Positions 7,189-15,334 are shown, counted from the first letter of the stretch. The stretch: DNA of 22,774 bases from an uncultured Roseburia sp. (GCA_947652855.1 CANTEO010000045.1:1-22774); one strand, 5' to 3'. Numbers and translations are program-made. The notes: generated by a model not told the origin, from the letters alone.

Positions 7189-8556
7189 ATGTTAGAGAAG
7201 TATTTTAAATTGAACGAGAACCGTACGACAGTCAAGACGGAAGTGATTGCCGGAATCACCACATTTATGACGATGGCGTATATCCTGGCGGTGAACCCGA
7301 GCCTGTTGGGAAATGAATTTGGGTCAAATATGGACGCCACAGCAGTATTGATCGCGACCTGCCTGGCTTCGTTTGTGGGGACGCTTGCCATGGCCTTGCT
7401 TGCGAATTATCCATTCGCTCTGGCGCCAGGCATGGGGTTAAACGCATATTTTTCGTTTACGGTCTGCGGCGCGATGGGATATTCCTGGCAGATTGCGCTG
7501 ATGGCGGTATTCATTGAGGGCCTAATCTTCATCGTCCTGTCGCTTACCAATGTGCGCGAGGCCATTTTCGACGCGATCCCAAGCACATTGAAAAAAGGCG
7601 TGAGCGCCGGCATTGGCCTGTTTATCGCATTTATCGGCCTGCAGGGCGCGCATCTTGTGGTGGCGAATGACTCCACGCTTGTGTCCTATGTGGATTTTGC
7701 AGGAAACTGGCATACGGAGGGGATTTGCGCGGTTCTGGCCCTGGTGGGCCTGTTGGTTACGGCTGTGCTGTACATCAAAGGCGTAAAAGGAGCGATTTTG
7801 ATTGGCATTCTTGTGACCTGGGGACTTGGGATGCTGGCGCAGGCTGTGGGAATTTACACGGTAGACTTGGAAGGCGGGTTCTATTCCCTGTATCCGACGC
7901 TTGCGATTACGGACTTTACGGCAATTGGAAAAACCTTTGGGCAGTGTTTCCAGGCGGATTTTTCCGGCGTCGGCATATTCAACTTTATCGTCGTCCTTTT
8001 ATCGTTCCTCTTCGTGGATATGTTTGACACAATCGGGACATTGATTGGCGTATCCTCCAAGGCGGGGATGTTGGATCGGGAGGAGAAGCTGCCCAGGATC
8101 CGGCCCGCGTTGCTTGCAGACGCAATCGCGACTTCCGTAGGGGCTGTTTTTGGGACTTCTACGACGACGACGTTTGTGGAAAGCTCCGCAGGCGTGGGAG
8201 AGGGCGCAAGGACAGGCTTAGCTTCTGTCGTGACAGGCTTTTTGTTTTTGGTTGCAATTTTCTTTGCCCCGATCTTTACGGCGATTCCGGGATTTGCGAC
8301 GGCTCCGGCTCTGGTGTTTGTAGGATTTTTGATGGTGTCCTCGATTTTACAGGTGGATTTTGAGGATGCGGCGGAGGCGGTTCCGGCATATCTTTGCATG
8401 ATTGCGATGCCGATGGTGTACAGCATTTCCGAAGGGATCGCTATAGGCGTGATTTCTTATGTGATCATCAACGTTATCTGCAAAAAGAGCAAAAAGATCA
8501 CGCCGTTGATGTATATTCTGGCGGCGCTGTTTATCTGTAAATATATCTTTCTTTAA
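7189..8556 (+). CDS. NCS2-family purine permease (AzgA/PbuG type)
   Basis: This 455-residue polytopic membrane protein with 12-14 hydrophobic segments belongs to the AzgA-like branch of the nucleobase-cation symporters, which import adenine, guanine or hypoxanthine. Family signatures are ALAPGMGLNA (77-86), FVDMFDTIGTLIGVSSKAG (about 277-295) and TSTTTTFVESSAGVGEGARTG (from 323), which form the substrate and ion site region in relatives. The start is placed at ATG 7189 because GGGAG (7179-7183) is 5 nt upstream; the ATG at 7177 would overlap that SD. Location immediately after apt suggests adenine uptake, but base specificity cannot be read off. No purine riboswitch is visible in the 27-nt gap. 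Confidence 0.92.
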   Translation: MLEKYFKLNENRTTVKTEVIAGITTFMTMAYILAVNPSLLGNEFGSNMDATAVLIATCLASFVGTLAMALLANYPFALAPGMGLNAYFSFTVCGAMGYSWQIALMAVFIEGLIFIVLSLTNVREAIFDAIPSTLKKGVSAGIGLFIAFIGLQGAHLVVANDSTLVSYVDFAGNWHTEGICAVLALVGLLVTAVLYIKGVKGAILIGILVTWGLGMLAQAVGIYTVDLEGGFYSLYPTLAITDFTAIGKTFGQCFQADFSGVGIFNFIVVLLSFLFVDMFDTIGTLIGVSSKAGMLDREEKLPRIRPALLADAIATSVGAVFGTSTTTTFVESSAGVGEGARTGLASVVTGFLFLVAIFFAPIFTAIPGFATAPALVFVGFLMVSSILQVDFEDAAEAVPAYLCMIAMPMVYSISEGIAIGVISYVIINVICKKSKKITPLMYILAALFICKYIFL

Positions 8557-8583
8557 AAGCTATGCCTGAAAAGGGAATGGTTC

Positions 8584-8613
8584 AAAGAGGGGCTTTCATA
8601 GCCCTTCTTTTTT
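8584..8613 (+). terminator. Intrinsic terminator after the permease
   Basis: An 11-bp stem (8584-8594 with 8600-8610, one G-T wobble) with a 5-nt loop ends in a T run to 8613. It closes the hydrolase-to-permease block and lies inside the longest possible upstream extension of the following ORF, which argues against any start for that gene before about 8620. Confidence 0.87.
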
Positions 8614-8684
8614 GTCTGCAAACGCTTTTTCGAACGCATTATCCTAAGCCGCATACCTTAGTAAAAAAGAATGGGAGCGAGCGA

Positions 8685-9581
8685 ATGGAAGTATGGAACG
8701 TGATAGGATGCGTATGCGTGCTGTCTTTGGCTGTTTTTTTGATGTGGTGGATCTGGCGTCGGGAAACGGCGAAGAGAAAAGTGCGCAGGATGTCCAGGCA
8801 GGAAAAGGTAGAAAAGCTGAATGCCCTGATCGATCCATTTGGGTTTCTGTATGAGGCAAGGCAGGAAATATTTGTCAGCCGTGTAAATGCATGGCAGAGA
8901 AAAGAAGGGTACGAGTCGCTTTATGACCGGCTTGCCTCAAAATTCAATATGGTGATTGACGCGTTTCCGGTGTATTTTGACTATCGGGAGAAAACCTGGA
9001 TGATTGAGTTTTGGAAAGGGCAGTATGGAATCAATACAGGCGCGGAGGTGGGCGTATACCACACGAACCGCGTGGTGCCAAAGAGCCAGCGGGGCAAGGT
9101 GCATTATAACTCAGCCTCGGATGAGGAAATGCCGCTCATAGGGCTGTATTTGGAAAAGCAGAGGTTTTGGCTGTTTTCTGTGAAAAGGCGCCACTGGTGG
9201 CTTGCGGCGTTTCGGATGGGGATGTTCAGCCAGCCGCGCCAGCTTGCCATGCGCGTTAGCATAGCCTTCCATGACCCGGCCGCCGCGCAGGCGTTTTGCG
9301 TGGGCCTAATGGAGGCCGGATTTACGGAGGATCAGTATCGGGTCAGGAACAGGCGGGTCAGCCTTCGGATAGAAGGCACGCAGGAACAGAACGGCGTTGC
9401 GAAGCTTCAGCGTGATCTTGTGCAGGGCATGAATCATTTTTATTGTAAGCTGTACCATATGGCGACAAGCCCCTTTACGCGGACGGAAGACCGGATGCTG
9501 TTTTTATATGAAATGCTGCCCGGCTGCTTTCGGCGGATGCTGCGGCTGCATTCTTTTGGACGAAAGGCGAGGGTGAAGTAA
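8685..9581 (+). CDS. DUF4474 domain protein with N-terminal membrane anchor
   Basis: This 298-residue protein has one transmembrane segment (about residues 5-24) followed by a basic stretch (RRETAKRKVRR). The remainder resembles the uncharacterised DUF4474 domain of Firmicutes, recognised by NALIDPFGFLYEARQEIF, VNAWQRKEGYESLYD, YFDYREKTWMIEFWKGQYG and TGAEVGVYH. No catalytic motif is evident. The start is ATG 8685, with GGGAG at 8673-8677 and 7-nt spacing; a longer ORF from 8562 would run through the preceding terminator. Its TAA shares its last base with the ATG of the phosphoesterase gene, so the two are translationally coupled and probably act together. Function unknown. Confidence 0.8.
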   Translation: MEVWNVIGCVCVLSLAVFLMWWIWRRETAKRKVRRMSRQEKVEKLNALIDPFGFLYEARQEIFVSRVNAWQRKEGYESLYDRLASKFNMVIDAFPVYFDYREKTWMIEFWKGQYGINTGAEVGVYHTNRVVPKSQRGKVHYNSASDEEMPLIGLYLEKQRFWLFSVKRRHWWLAAFRMGMFSQPRQLAMRVSIAFHDPAAAQAFCVGLMEAGFTEDQYRVRNRRVSLRIEGTQEQNGVAKLQRDLVQGMNHFYCKLYHMATSPFTRTEDRMLFLYEMLPGCFRRMLRLHSFGRKARVK

Positions 9582-10375
9582 TGGGCTGCGAAAAAAGGAT
9601 TTGCCGGGCCTTAAGCAACGCAGTCTCTCTTCCGCTTACCGGGCGCAGCCGCTACGTTGTATTTGGGGATTGCCATCGGGGAACCGGGACGTCGTCAGAC
9701 AATTTTCTTCGAAACCGCCATCTGTTTTTTGCGGCGTTAGAGCATTATCTGTACCGAAATTTTTATTATCTGGAATTGGGGGATGGGGAAGAGCTGTGGG
9801 AAAACCGCTGTCGGGAGAGAATAGAGGACTGCCATAGCGATGTGTATGAGCTGTTTAAGCGCTTTGAGGGCATGCGCAGGTTTTGCAGAATTTATGGGAA
9901 TCATGACATGGAGCTTAGAAAGGTTCTTCCAGAAAGCATTTTGCTGGAAAATAAAGAAGGCGGACGGGATATTTATGTCATTCACGGCCATCAGGCGGAT
10001 TTTTTTAATTCGGTCGGCTGGCGTGTGTCCCGTTTCCTGGTACGGTATCTTTGGAGGCCCCTGGAGCAGTTCGGGGTGAATGACCCGACCAGCGCCGCAA
10101 AAAACTACCGGAAAGTACATAAATATGAGAGCTGCATGGCGGCCTTCGCAGAAAAAAAGAACATCTATCTTTTGGCCGGGCATTCCCATAGGCCGCATTT
10201 GAACGCGCAAGGCTTATATGTCAACGCGGGGAGCTGCGTGCATCCGCAGGGCATAACGGCAGTTGAGGTCGAGGATATGAGCTTGAGTTTGGTAAAGTGG
10301 TATATGGGGGCCAAAAAAGACGGCACGCTGTATGTGGAGAGGAGCGTGCTGGAAGGGGAGGTTCCGATTGCTTAA
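9581..10375 (+). CDS. Calcineurin-like metallophosphoesterase
   Basis: This 264-residue cytosolic enzyme has the complete dinuclear metal signature: D30 and H32 (GDCHRG), D68 (LELGDGEE), N107 and H108 (YGNHDME), H135/H137 (VIHGHQ), and H201 and H203 (GHSHRPH). The layout resembles UDP-2,3-diacylglucosamine pyrophosphatase-like and related phosphoesterases, but a Gram-positive host makes lipid A synthesis unlikely, so the substrate is unknown. The ATG overlaps the stop of the DUF4474 gene by one base. A C-terminal block (YVNAGSCVHPQGITAVEVED) is typical of family members with a self-contained beta-sandwich end. Confidence 0.88.
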   Translation: MGCEKRICRALSNAVSLPLTGRSRYVVFGDCHRGTGTSSDNFLRNRHLFFAALEHYLYRNFYYLELGDGEELWENRCRERIEDCHSDVYELFKRFEGMRRFCRIYGNHDMELRKVLPESILLENKEGGRDIYVIHGHQADFFNSVGWRVSRFLVRYLWRPLEQFGVNDPTSAAKNYRKVHKYESCMAAFAEKKNIYLLAGHSHRPHLNAQGLYVNAGSCVHPQGITAVEVEDMSLSLVKWYMGAKKDGTLYVERSVLEGEVPIA

Positions 10376-10413
10376 ACACTTAAAAAGAAAGGGATTTCAG
10401 GCAAATGGCAGGA

Positions 10414-10444
10414 ACGGGAGCCTATGAGCGGAAACGGCTCCCGT
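10414..10444. terminator. Possible hairpin between convergent genes
   Basis: ACGGGAGCC (10414-10422) and GGCTCCCGT (10436-10444) form a perfect 9-bp stem with a 13-nt loop between the phosphoesterase and the leftward cotF-like gene. Neither side has a clear T run, so efficiency as an intrinsic terminator is doubtful. Confidence 0.4.
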
Positions 10445-10459
10445 CCGCACATTGCACGG

Positions 10460-10924
10460 TTACGCCATGGAGTTCGCTTTTTTGTATTTGTAGATCATTT
10501 CCGCGTGTTCCTGCTCCTCTGTCTGGATATGGTTTAACATCTTGCGGATTTCACCTGATCCAAAGCGGAATACGTTCGTGTTGTATTCGGAAGAGACCAT
10601 TTTCTCATTTCCAATGCTGTCGGAGCAAAGCAGCGCGTCATGCTGTTTGTCCATCTGGTTTGAGCTGTCGGTGTAAGCGGCCTTCGGCTGGTAGGAATCT
10701 ACCCTTGAAGCGGCCGGAGCTGCCTTGATCGTCGGGGTCCCTCCGTTGATGACGTTGCCAAGCGTTTCATAATGCTCCTGCTCGTCTTTTGCGATCTGCG
10801 TGAACAGATCCTTTAAGCAGCCGTCTTTTGCCGTGCTGGCGCACAGATTATAGTGTTCCATGCAGACTTTTTCCTGAGTTTGAAGGTCTTTTAAAATCGT
10901 CGTTTCTTTCTCTGTCAGAATCAT
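10460..10924 (-). CDS. Spore coat CotF / ferritin-like family protein
   Basis: This 154-residue, all-helical protein resembles the CotF family (PF07875), which has a ferritin-like four-helix fold. Two similar halves each carry a Glu-His pair at a helix end: IAKDEQEHYETL (about 45-55) and QTEEQEHAEMIYKYKK (C-terminal). They are joined by a Pro/Ala-rich linker (about 62-90). In spore formers such proteins are coat or spore-associated components. The start is ATG 10924 because AAAAGGAG lies 6 nt upstream; the ORF could extend to 11029 but would then cross the upstream hairpin region. Regulation may involve the element at 11016-11166. Whether metal is bound is unknown. Confidence 0.85.
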   Translation of the reverse strand: MILTEKETTILKDLQTQEKVCMEHYNLCASTAKDGCLKDLFTQIAKDEQEHYETLGNVINGGTPTIKAAPAASRVDSYQPKAAYTDSSNQMDKQHDALLCSDSIGNEKMVSSEYNTNVFRFGSGEIRKMLNHIQTEEQEHAEMIYKYKKANSMA

Positions 10925-11015
10925 AACATACTCCTTTTGCATAATATTTGGTTCAAGATCAGTATGCGCCGCATTTTCAGAAATATGCATGAGGCCCCAA
11001 AATAGGCGGAACAGG

Positions 11016-11051
11016 AAAAATCCCTGCAACTGGCGGATGCCGTTACAGGGA
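11016..11051 (-). terminator. Strong intrinsic terminator upstream of cotF
   Basis: Read leftward, 11051-11039 pairs with 11034-11021 over 13 bp (one bulged base, one wobble) around a 4-nt loop, followed by five U (11020-11016). The only visible thing it could terminate is a short transcript starting near 11155, so it may be an attenuator in the cotF leader or the end of a separate small RNA. Confidence 0.65.
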
Positions 11052-11069
11052 AAAGGAGAAAAATGAAGG

Positions 11070-11100
11070 AAAAAATTTATGATAACCCTTTCGGGATTAT
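11070..11100 (-). terminator. GAAA-loop hairpin followed by a U run
   Basis: Leftward, ATAA-T-CCC, loop GAAA, then GGG-TTAT forms a 7-bp stem with one bulge. Six U follow at 11075-11070 after a short spacer. As a terminator it is weak; it may instead be a structural domain of the leader. Confidence 0.4.
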
Positions 11101-11102
11101 TG

Positions 11103-11129
11103 TTAGCCGGAGCCGACCAAGCCTCGCAA
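11103..11129 (-). CDS. Candidate 8-codon ORF (leader peptide)
   Basis: Leftward TTG at 11129 opens MRGLVGSG followed by TAA (11105-11103). AAAAGGAG (11147-11140), one of the best SD matches in the window, lies 10 nt upstream, and there is no other gene for that SD to serve: the cotF start is over 200 nt away with its own SD. Two hairpins follow before cotF. The arrangement resembles a leader peptide or very small peptide gene. No family match is known to me, and it may equally be a structured RNA segment with a fortuitous SD-like sequence. Confidence 0.3.
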   Translation of the reverse strand: MRGLVGSG

Positions 11130-11132
11130 GAC

Positions 11133-11161
11133 TTTACAACTCCTTTTGATTATGTTATATA
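11133..11161 (+). promoter_or_regulatory. Probable promoter of the aldo/keto reductase gene
   Basis: TTTACA (11133-11138), a 17-nt spacer, then TATATA (11156-11161). It overlaps the minus-strand SD and -10-like sequence, so the divergent transcripts would compete. It leaves about 90 nt of leader. Confidence 0.5.
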
Positions 11162-11258
11162 GTATAAAAGGGAATTGTGTTCTCCGTTTGAATAAAAATG
11201 GAAGATTTCGTTAAGATTATAAAAAAAGAATGAAAATACTGGAAGATGAGGTGAATTT

Positions 11259-12263
11259 ATGTATCAGGCAGATGAGAGGCGGTATGAAGGGATGCAGTAT
11301 AGCCGCTGCGGGAGGAGCGGGCTTTTGCTGCCTTTGGTTTCATTGGGCTTATGGCATAACTTTGGGACGGACGCAAGCTTTGAAGACATGAAGGGCCTGT
11401 GCCGGACGGCTTTTGACGCGGGGATTACGCATTTTGACCTGGCAAACAATTACGGGCCGGTGAATGGCGCAGCCGAGGAGAATTTTGGGCGTATTTTAAA
11501 CTGGGGGCTTGGCGCATACCGGGATGAGCTTATTATTTCGACAAAAGCGGGGCATGAGATGTGGCCCGGCCCATACGGCGACATGGGTTCGAAAAAGCAT
11601 TTGACGGCAAGCCTGGATCAGAGCTTAAAGCGGATGGGGTTAGAGTATGTCGATATCTTTTATCATCACAGGCCGGATCCCAATACGCCGTTAGAAGAGA
11701 CGGTTTTGGCTTTAGACGCCATAGTCAAGAGCGGAAAGGCTCTATATGTGGGCATTTCTAAATACAATAAAGAGCAGACAGCCGAGGCGATGAAGCTGTT
11801 TCGTGAGCTGCGGACTCCGTTTGTCATTCATCAGAGCAGATATTCTCTGTTTGAGCGATCCATTGAGTCAAACGGCTTAAAGCGGTTTGTGGCGGCAAAC
11901 GGCTGCGGCATGATTGCGTTCAGCCCGTTGGCTCAAGGGCTTCTGACAGACAAATATCTGCATGGAATCCCAGAGGACAGCCGGATCCGACGGGATGGAA
12001 GGTTCTTAAAAGAAAGCGCGGTCACGAAAGAGCGGCTGACGCAGATTGCCGCCTTGAATGAGCTTGCGGCAGAAAGAGGGCAGTCGTTGGCGCAGATGGC
12101 GGTATCCTGGATTTTAAGGGACGGCGAAGTGACTTCCGTGCTGATTGGGGCCTCAAAGCCGGAGCAGATTTTAGATAACGTGGGGATTGTGGGAAACACG
12201 CATTTTACAGAAGAGGAGCAGGAGCGAATTGATGAAATAGTGGCGGCCTCATCAGAGGGCTGA
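11259..12263 (+). CDS. Aldo/keto reductase, YghZ-like
   Basis: This 334-residue NADPH-dependent oxidoreductase of the AKR superfamily (TIM barrel) is closest in pattern to YghZ/L-glyceraldehyde 3-phosphate reductase-type enzymes that detoxify aldehydes. The N-terminal YSRCGRSGLLLPLVSLGLWH block is typical of that branch. The catalytic tetrad is visible as D60 and Y65 (FDLANNYG), K96 (STKAG) and H137 (YHHRPD). The C-terminal cofactor loop (VLIGASKPEQILDN, about 294-307) is intact. GATGAGGTG precedes the ATG. It is a single-gene unit bounded by the bidirectional terminator at 12281-12310. The physiological substrate is unknown. Confidence 0.9.
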   Translation: MYQADERRYEGMQYSRCGRSGLLLPLVSLGLWHNFGTDASFEDMKGLCRTAFDAGITHFDLANNYGPVNGAAEENFGRILNWGLGAYRDELIISTKAGHEMWPGPYGDMGSKKHLTASLDQSLKRMGLEYVDIFYHHRPDPNTPLEETVLALDAIVKSGKALYVGISKYNKEQTAEAMKLFRELRTPFVIHQSRYSLFERSIESNGLKRFVAANGCGMIAFSPLAQGLLTDKYLHGIPEDSRIRRDGRFLKESAVTKERLTQIAALNELAAERGQSLAQMAVSWILRDGEVTSVLIGASKPEQILDNVGIVGNTHFTEEEQERIDEIVAASSEG

Positions 12264-12280
12264 TCCAATGCAAATAGAAA

Positions 12281-12310
12281 GCGCGCCGAATCAGTGTCGT
12301 TTCGGCGCGC
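12281..12310. terminator. Bidirectional terminator between the reductase and trkH
   Basis: GCGCGCCGAA (12281-12290) and TTCGGCGCGC (12301-12310) form a perfect 10-bp GC-rich stem with a 10-nt loop, between the convergent stops at 12263 and 12317. Leftward it is followed by a T-rich stretch (TTTCTATTTG); rightward the T run is poor, so it probably serves trkH mainly. Confidence 0.75.
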
Positions 12311-12316
12311 ATTGGC

Positions 12317-13792
12317 TTATTTACAATCAGATTTATGGGAAAAACGGCTGGTAAACAAATCCTTCCATGCGGACGGATGGAACAAAATGAGCAATGGAAA
12401 CAGCTCTAAGCGTCCAGCCAGCATATCAAACATCAGGATATATTTGGAAAACAGGGAAAAATGCCCAAAGTTTTTCGTTGGCCCCGCCATCTCCAGTCCG
12501 GGGCCTATGTTATTGATGGCGGAGGCCACGGCGGTAAAGTTGGTGATTAAGTCTTTTCCCTCAAAGGAGAGTAAAAATACGGACAGGGAAAAGATAATCA
12601 TAAAGGTAATGAAGTATACGTTGGTGGAACGCACGACTTCATGCTCCACCGGCTTATCGTCCATTTTAATTTTTTGGATAATTTTCGGGTGGATGTATGA
12701 CCGTAATTCCTTGACGATCGTTTTGATTAAAATGATGAAGCGGGAAACCTTGATCCCGCCGCCTGTGCTTCCGGCGCAGGCGCCGATGAACATCAGCAGC
12801 ACAAGGATCGTCTTGCTGGTCTGCGGCCAAAGGTCAAAGTCCACAGACGCGAAGCCTGTCGTAGTTATGATAGAGCCGACCTGGAAGGAGGCTTTTGACA
12901 GGGCGTCAAATATCCCGGCGCAGGTATGCAGGATATTGAAAAAAATGATCCCGGTAGTGGCCAGTATAATGGCAAAATACGTCCGAACCTCCTCCATAAG
13001 GAGGGCTTTTTTTAATTTGCCAAAGAGAATCAGGTAATAGGCGTTAAAATTGACGCCGAATAAAATCATGAAAATCGTGACAACCCATTGTAAATAGGGG
13101 GAATAGCTCATGAAGCTGTCGTTTCTAATGCCAAACCCGCCGGTTCCCGCGGTGCCAAAGCTGGTCGTCACTGCGTCAAAAAGCGGCATGCCGCCCGCCA
13201 AAAGCAAAATGGCCTCAAGCAGGGTCATTGCGAAATAAATAATATACAGGATCCGGGCGGTATAGCGGATTTTTGGCACGAGCTTTCCCACGGACGGGCC
13301 GGGGCTTTCCGCGCGCATCAGATTGATGTGGGAGCCGCCGCTCAACGGAATGACGGCGAGCAGGAACACCAAAACGCCCATCCCGCCGATCCAATGGGTG
13401 AAGCTCCTCCAGAACAGGGCGCAGTGGGAAAGGGCCTCAACGTCGCTTAAAATGCTTGCCCCTGTGGTCGTGAAGCCGGATATCGTCTCAAAAAGGGCGT
13501 CTGCAAATGATGGAATCTCGCCGCTGATATAAAATGGCAGGCATCCAAAGATACTTAAGAGGATCCAGCTTAAGGCGGTAGTGATGCAGCCTTCTTTTAG
13601 ATAAAATACCTGGCTTTGCGGCGGCTTTCTTGTCATAAAGAAGCCCAACAAAAGGCAGACGGCGGCGACGCTGACAAAAGAAAGCCCTTCATGCTCCAGG
13701 TACAATCCTGAGACGACGGCGGGCAGGAACAAAAGTAATCCTTCTATTTTCAGCACATGACCTAAAATAAAACGAATAATTGAACTGTTCAT
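12317..13792 (-). CDS. trkH: TrkH/KtrB-family potassium uptake channel subunit
   Basis: This 491-residue integral membrane protein of the SKT superfamily has four membrane-pore-membrane repeats. Selectivity-filter loops are recognisable as FTTTGASIL, GTAGTGGFG, TTTGFASV and NNIGPGL, each with the conserved glycine. GACAGSTGGGIKVSR (before the long intracellular linker) matches the family's intramembrane and gating region. It imports K+ under control of the TrkA ring encoded 12 nt upstream in the same direction. It is the last gene of a two-gene operon ending at the shared terminator. TrkH versus KtrB naming is uncertain; the long TrkA partner favours TrkH. Confidence 0.93.
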   Translation of the reverse strand: MNSSIIRFILGHVLKIEGLLLFLPAVVSGLYLEHEGLSFVSVAAVCLLLGFFMTRKPPQSQVFYLKEGCITTALSWILLSIFGCLPFYISGEIPSFADALFETISGFTTTGASILSDVEALSHCALFWRSFTHWIGGMGVLVFLLAVIPLSGGSHINLMRAESPGPSVGKLVPKIRYTARILYIIYFAMTLLEAILLLAGGMPLFDAVTTSFGTAGTGGFGIRNDSFMSYSPYLQWVVTIFMILFGVNFNAYYLILFGKLKKALLMEEVRTYFAIILATTGIIFFNILHTCAGIFDALSKASFQVGSIITTTGFASVDFDLWPQTSKTILVLLMFIGACAGSTGGGIKVSRFIILIKTIVKELRSYIHPKIIQKIKMDDKPVEHEVVRSTNVYFITFMIIFSLSVFLLSFEGKDLITNFTAVASAINNIGPGLEMAGPTKNFGHFSLFSKYILMFDMLAGRLELFPLLILFHPSAWKDLFTSRFSHKSDCK

Positions 13793-13804
13793 TGCGCCCT
13801 CCCG

Positions 13805-15193
13805 TTATTCTAAAATATCAGAAATATCCTTGAATCCGGTATGGGTCGTCACGACCATGACCGTGTCGCCTGTCCGAATGGAATCCTGACCGCTTGGGAT
13901 CAGCACGGAGCCATTGCGGTAGATAAAAGAAATCAGCAGGTCTTTTTTCAGTGACAGGTTCATGAGCGGCGTGTTTGTCACCCTGGATTTTTTGTCAACG
14001 CGGAACTCAATGGCCTCCACGCGGTGGTCAAACATATGGTACAGCGTCTCAATATTGCTGCCTATGGAATTTTTCTTCGCCCGGACGTAGGCGATGATCG
14101 CCTCTGCGGTAATATACCGGGGATAGACGACGCTCCCTAAATCCAGGTGGTTGATGACTTCCTTAAAAGCGCGGCGGTTAATTTTCGTGATGACTTTGGC
14201 TTTGGACACCTGCCTTGCATGAAGCGTAAGCAGGATATTCTCTTCGTCAATCCCGGTCAGGGCGACGAATGATTCCGTATATTCAATGCCTTCTTCTGCC
14301 AGGAGCGCCTGATCCGTCCCGTCTCCATTGATGATGATGGCTTTCGGCAAAAGGACGCTTAGCTCTTCGCAGCGGTCTTTGTTCGCTTCAATGATCTTAA
14401 CCGAAATGCCCATATGGATCAATTGCTTCGCAAGGTAATAGGCCGCCTTTCCCCCGCCGATGATCATGGTGTCCTTTACCTGATGCGTCTTAAAGCCAAT
14501 TTGCTCTAAAAAGCTCTTTGCCATTTTGCGCGTGGCGACAAACGAGATGACGTCGCCGCCTTCCATCTGGAAATCTCCCGATGGGATGTAGACCTCGCCG
14601 CTTCGCTCGATTGCGCAGATTAGTATATTGGACGCAATGTTTTTGCCAAGGTGAGCGATTGTCATTCCGCTTAAGAGATTGTCTTTTGGAAGCTTAAACT
14701 TAATCAGCTCCGCCTGCCCATGGGCAAAGCTGTTCACCTCAAGGGCGGTGGGCAGATAGAGGATGCGGGCGGCTTCTTTGGACGCCTCCAGCTCCGGGTT
14801 GATAATCATGGCTAATCCTAGCTTCTCGCGCAAATACCCGGCCTCGCTGCTGTAGTCCGGCGTGCGCACCCTTGCGATGGCGGCGCAGTTGCCGACTTGT
14901 TTTGCGACCGTGCAGCAGAGCAGGTTCAGCTCATCGGAGTTTGTGACGGCAATAATCAAGTCCGCCTTGGCGATCCCGGCCTCCATTTGCACCGTATAGC
15001 TTGCGCCGTTCCCGGCCAGGCCCATAATGTCATAAAAGCTTGCGATTTCCTGCACTTTCTGTGGATGTTTGTCTATAATCGTAATATCGTGTCCTTCTTT
15101 GCTAAGCTGCTCAATCAGCGTCGTGCCTACTTTGCCGCAGCCAACAATAATGATGCTCAATCCCGTGTAGATGGGATCTTTCGGTTTAAACAT
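13805..15193 (-). CDS. trkA: Trk potassium uptake regulatory subunit TrkA
   Basis: This 462-residue cytosolic protein has two tandem RCK units, each an NAD-binding Rossmann domain followed by an RCK_C domain. The first Rossmann motif is IIVGCGKVG (about 15-23); the second is MIIGGGKAAYYLAKQL, after which IIEANKDR supplies the acidic ribose-binding residue. It gates TrkH according to nucleotide binding. The start is ATG 15193, with AGGAGG (15205-15200) at 6-nt spacing; the frame is open to 15316 but that extension would include the promoter. It is the first gene of trkA-trkH. Confidence 0.94.
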   Translation of the reverse strand: MFKPKDPIYTGLSIIIVGCGKVGTTLIEQLSKEGHDITIIDKHPQKVQEIASFYDIMGLAGNGASYTVQMEAGIAKADLIIAVTNSDELNLLCCTVAKQVGNCAAIARVRTPDYSSEAGYLREKLGLAMIINPELEASKEAARILYLPTALEVNSFAHGQAELIKFKLPKDNLLSGMTIAHLGKNIASNILICAIERSGEVYIPSGDFQMEGGDVISFVATRKMAKSFLEQIGFKTHQVKDTMIIGGGKAAYYLAKQLIHMGISVKIIEANKDRCEELSVLLPKAIIINGDGTDQALLAEEGIEYTESFVALTGIDEENILLTLHARQVSKAKVITKINRRAFKEVINHLDLGSVVYPRYITAEAIIAYVRAKKNSIGSNIETLYHMFDHRVEAIEFRVDKKSRVTNTPLMNLSLKKDLLISFIYRNGSVLIPSGQDSIRTGDTVMVVTTHTGFKDISDILE

Positions 15194-15233
15194 AGCGATC
15201 CTCCTAATGATAGCGCCACAAGACGTTACATCC

Positions 15234-15239
15234 ATTATA
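15234..15239 (-). promoter_or_regulatory. -10 element of the trkAH promoter
   Basis: A perfect TATAAT lies on the minus strand at 15239-15234, about 45 nt before the trkA ATG. No good -35 is present at 17 nt (CTTTCT), so an activator or weaker basal activity is possible. Confidence 0.5.
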
Positions 15240-15334
15240 GCGCTCTGTGTCGAAAAAGAAAGCCCCTCCCTAAAAAATTTTCCGACTGTCTGGCTATGGC
15301 TTGAAGCATCGGGCATAGGCTCTGTTACGGTGAT

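Larger units (their letters stand above)
10925..11258. other. 334-base divergent intergenic region with a structured leftward element
   Basis: This gap separates the leftward cotF-like gene from the rightward aldo/keto reductase. It holds, on the minus strand, a TATACT hexamer (11166-11161) with a poor -35, an AAAAGGAG SD, an 8-codon ORF, a GAAA-loop hairpin with a U run, and a second strong terminator at 11016-11051. On the plus strand it has the reductase promoter at 11133-11161. The segment 11201-11258 shows only the AT-rich leader of the reductase. Confidence 0.6.

Noticed and set aside
7881..8426. 181-codon leftward ORF opposite the purine permease
   Set aside because: It is antisense to a clear NCS2 transporter and has the low-complexity composition of a shadow frame.
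8562..8684. Upstream-extended start of the DUF4474 gene at 8562
   Set aside because: The extension passes through the permease terminator and lacks an SD; ATG 8685 has GGGAG at 7 nt and begins a typical membrane anchor.
11040..11166. Assignment of the cotF-upstream element to a known riboswitch such as c-di-GMP or c-di-AMP
   Set aside because: Short similarities (GGCTCCGGC, GAAA loop) were considered, but the conserved cores of those classes are not there.
12294..13037. 247-codon rightward ORF opposite trkH
   Set aside because: It is wholly antisense to trkH, whose pore-loop motifs are unmistakable; the translated product has no family-like features and no proper SD.
15240..15334. Intrinsic terminator after the TIGR03915 gene
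   Set aside because: CTATG/CATAG pairing is only 5 bp, has a mismatch outside, and the T6 run is about 14 nt beyond the stem; too weak to list.
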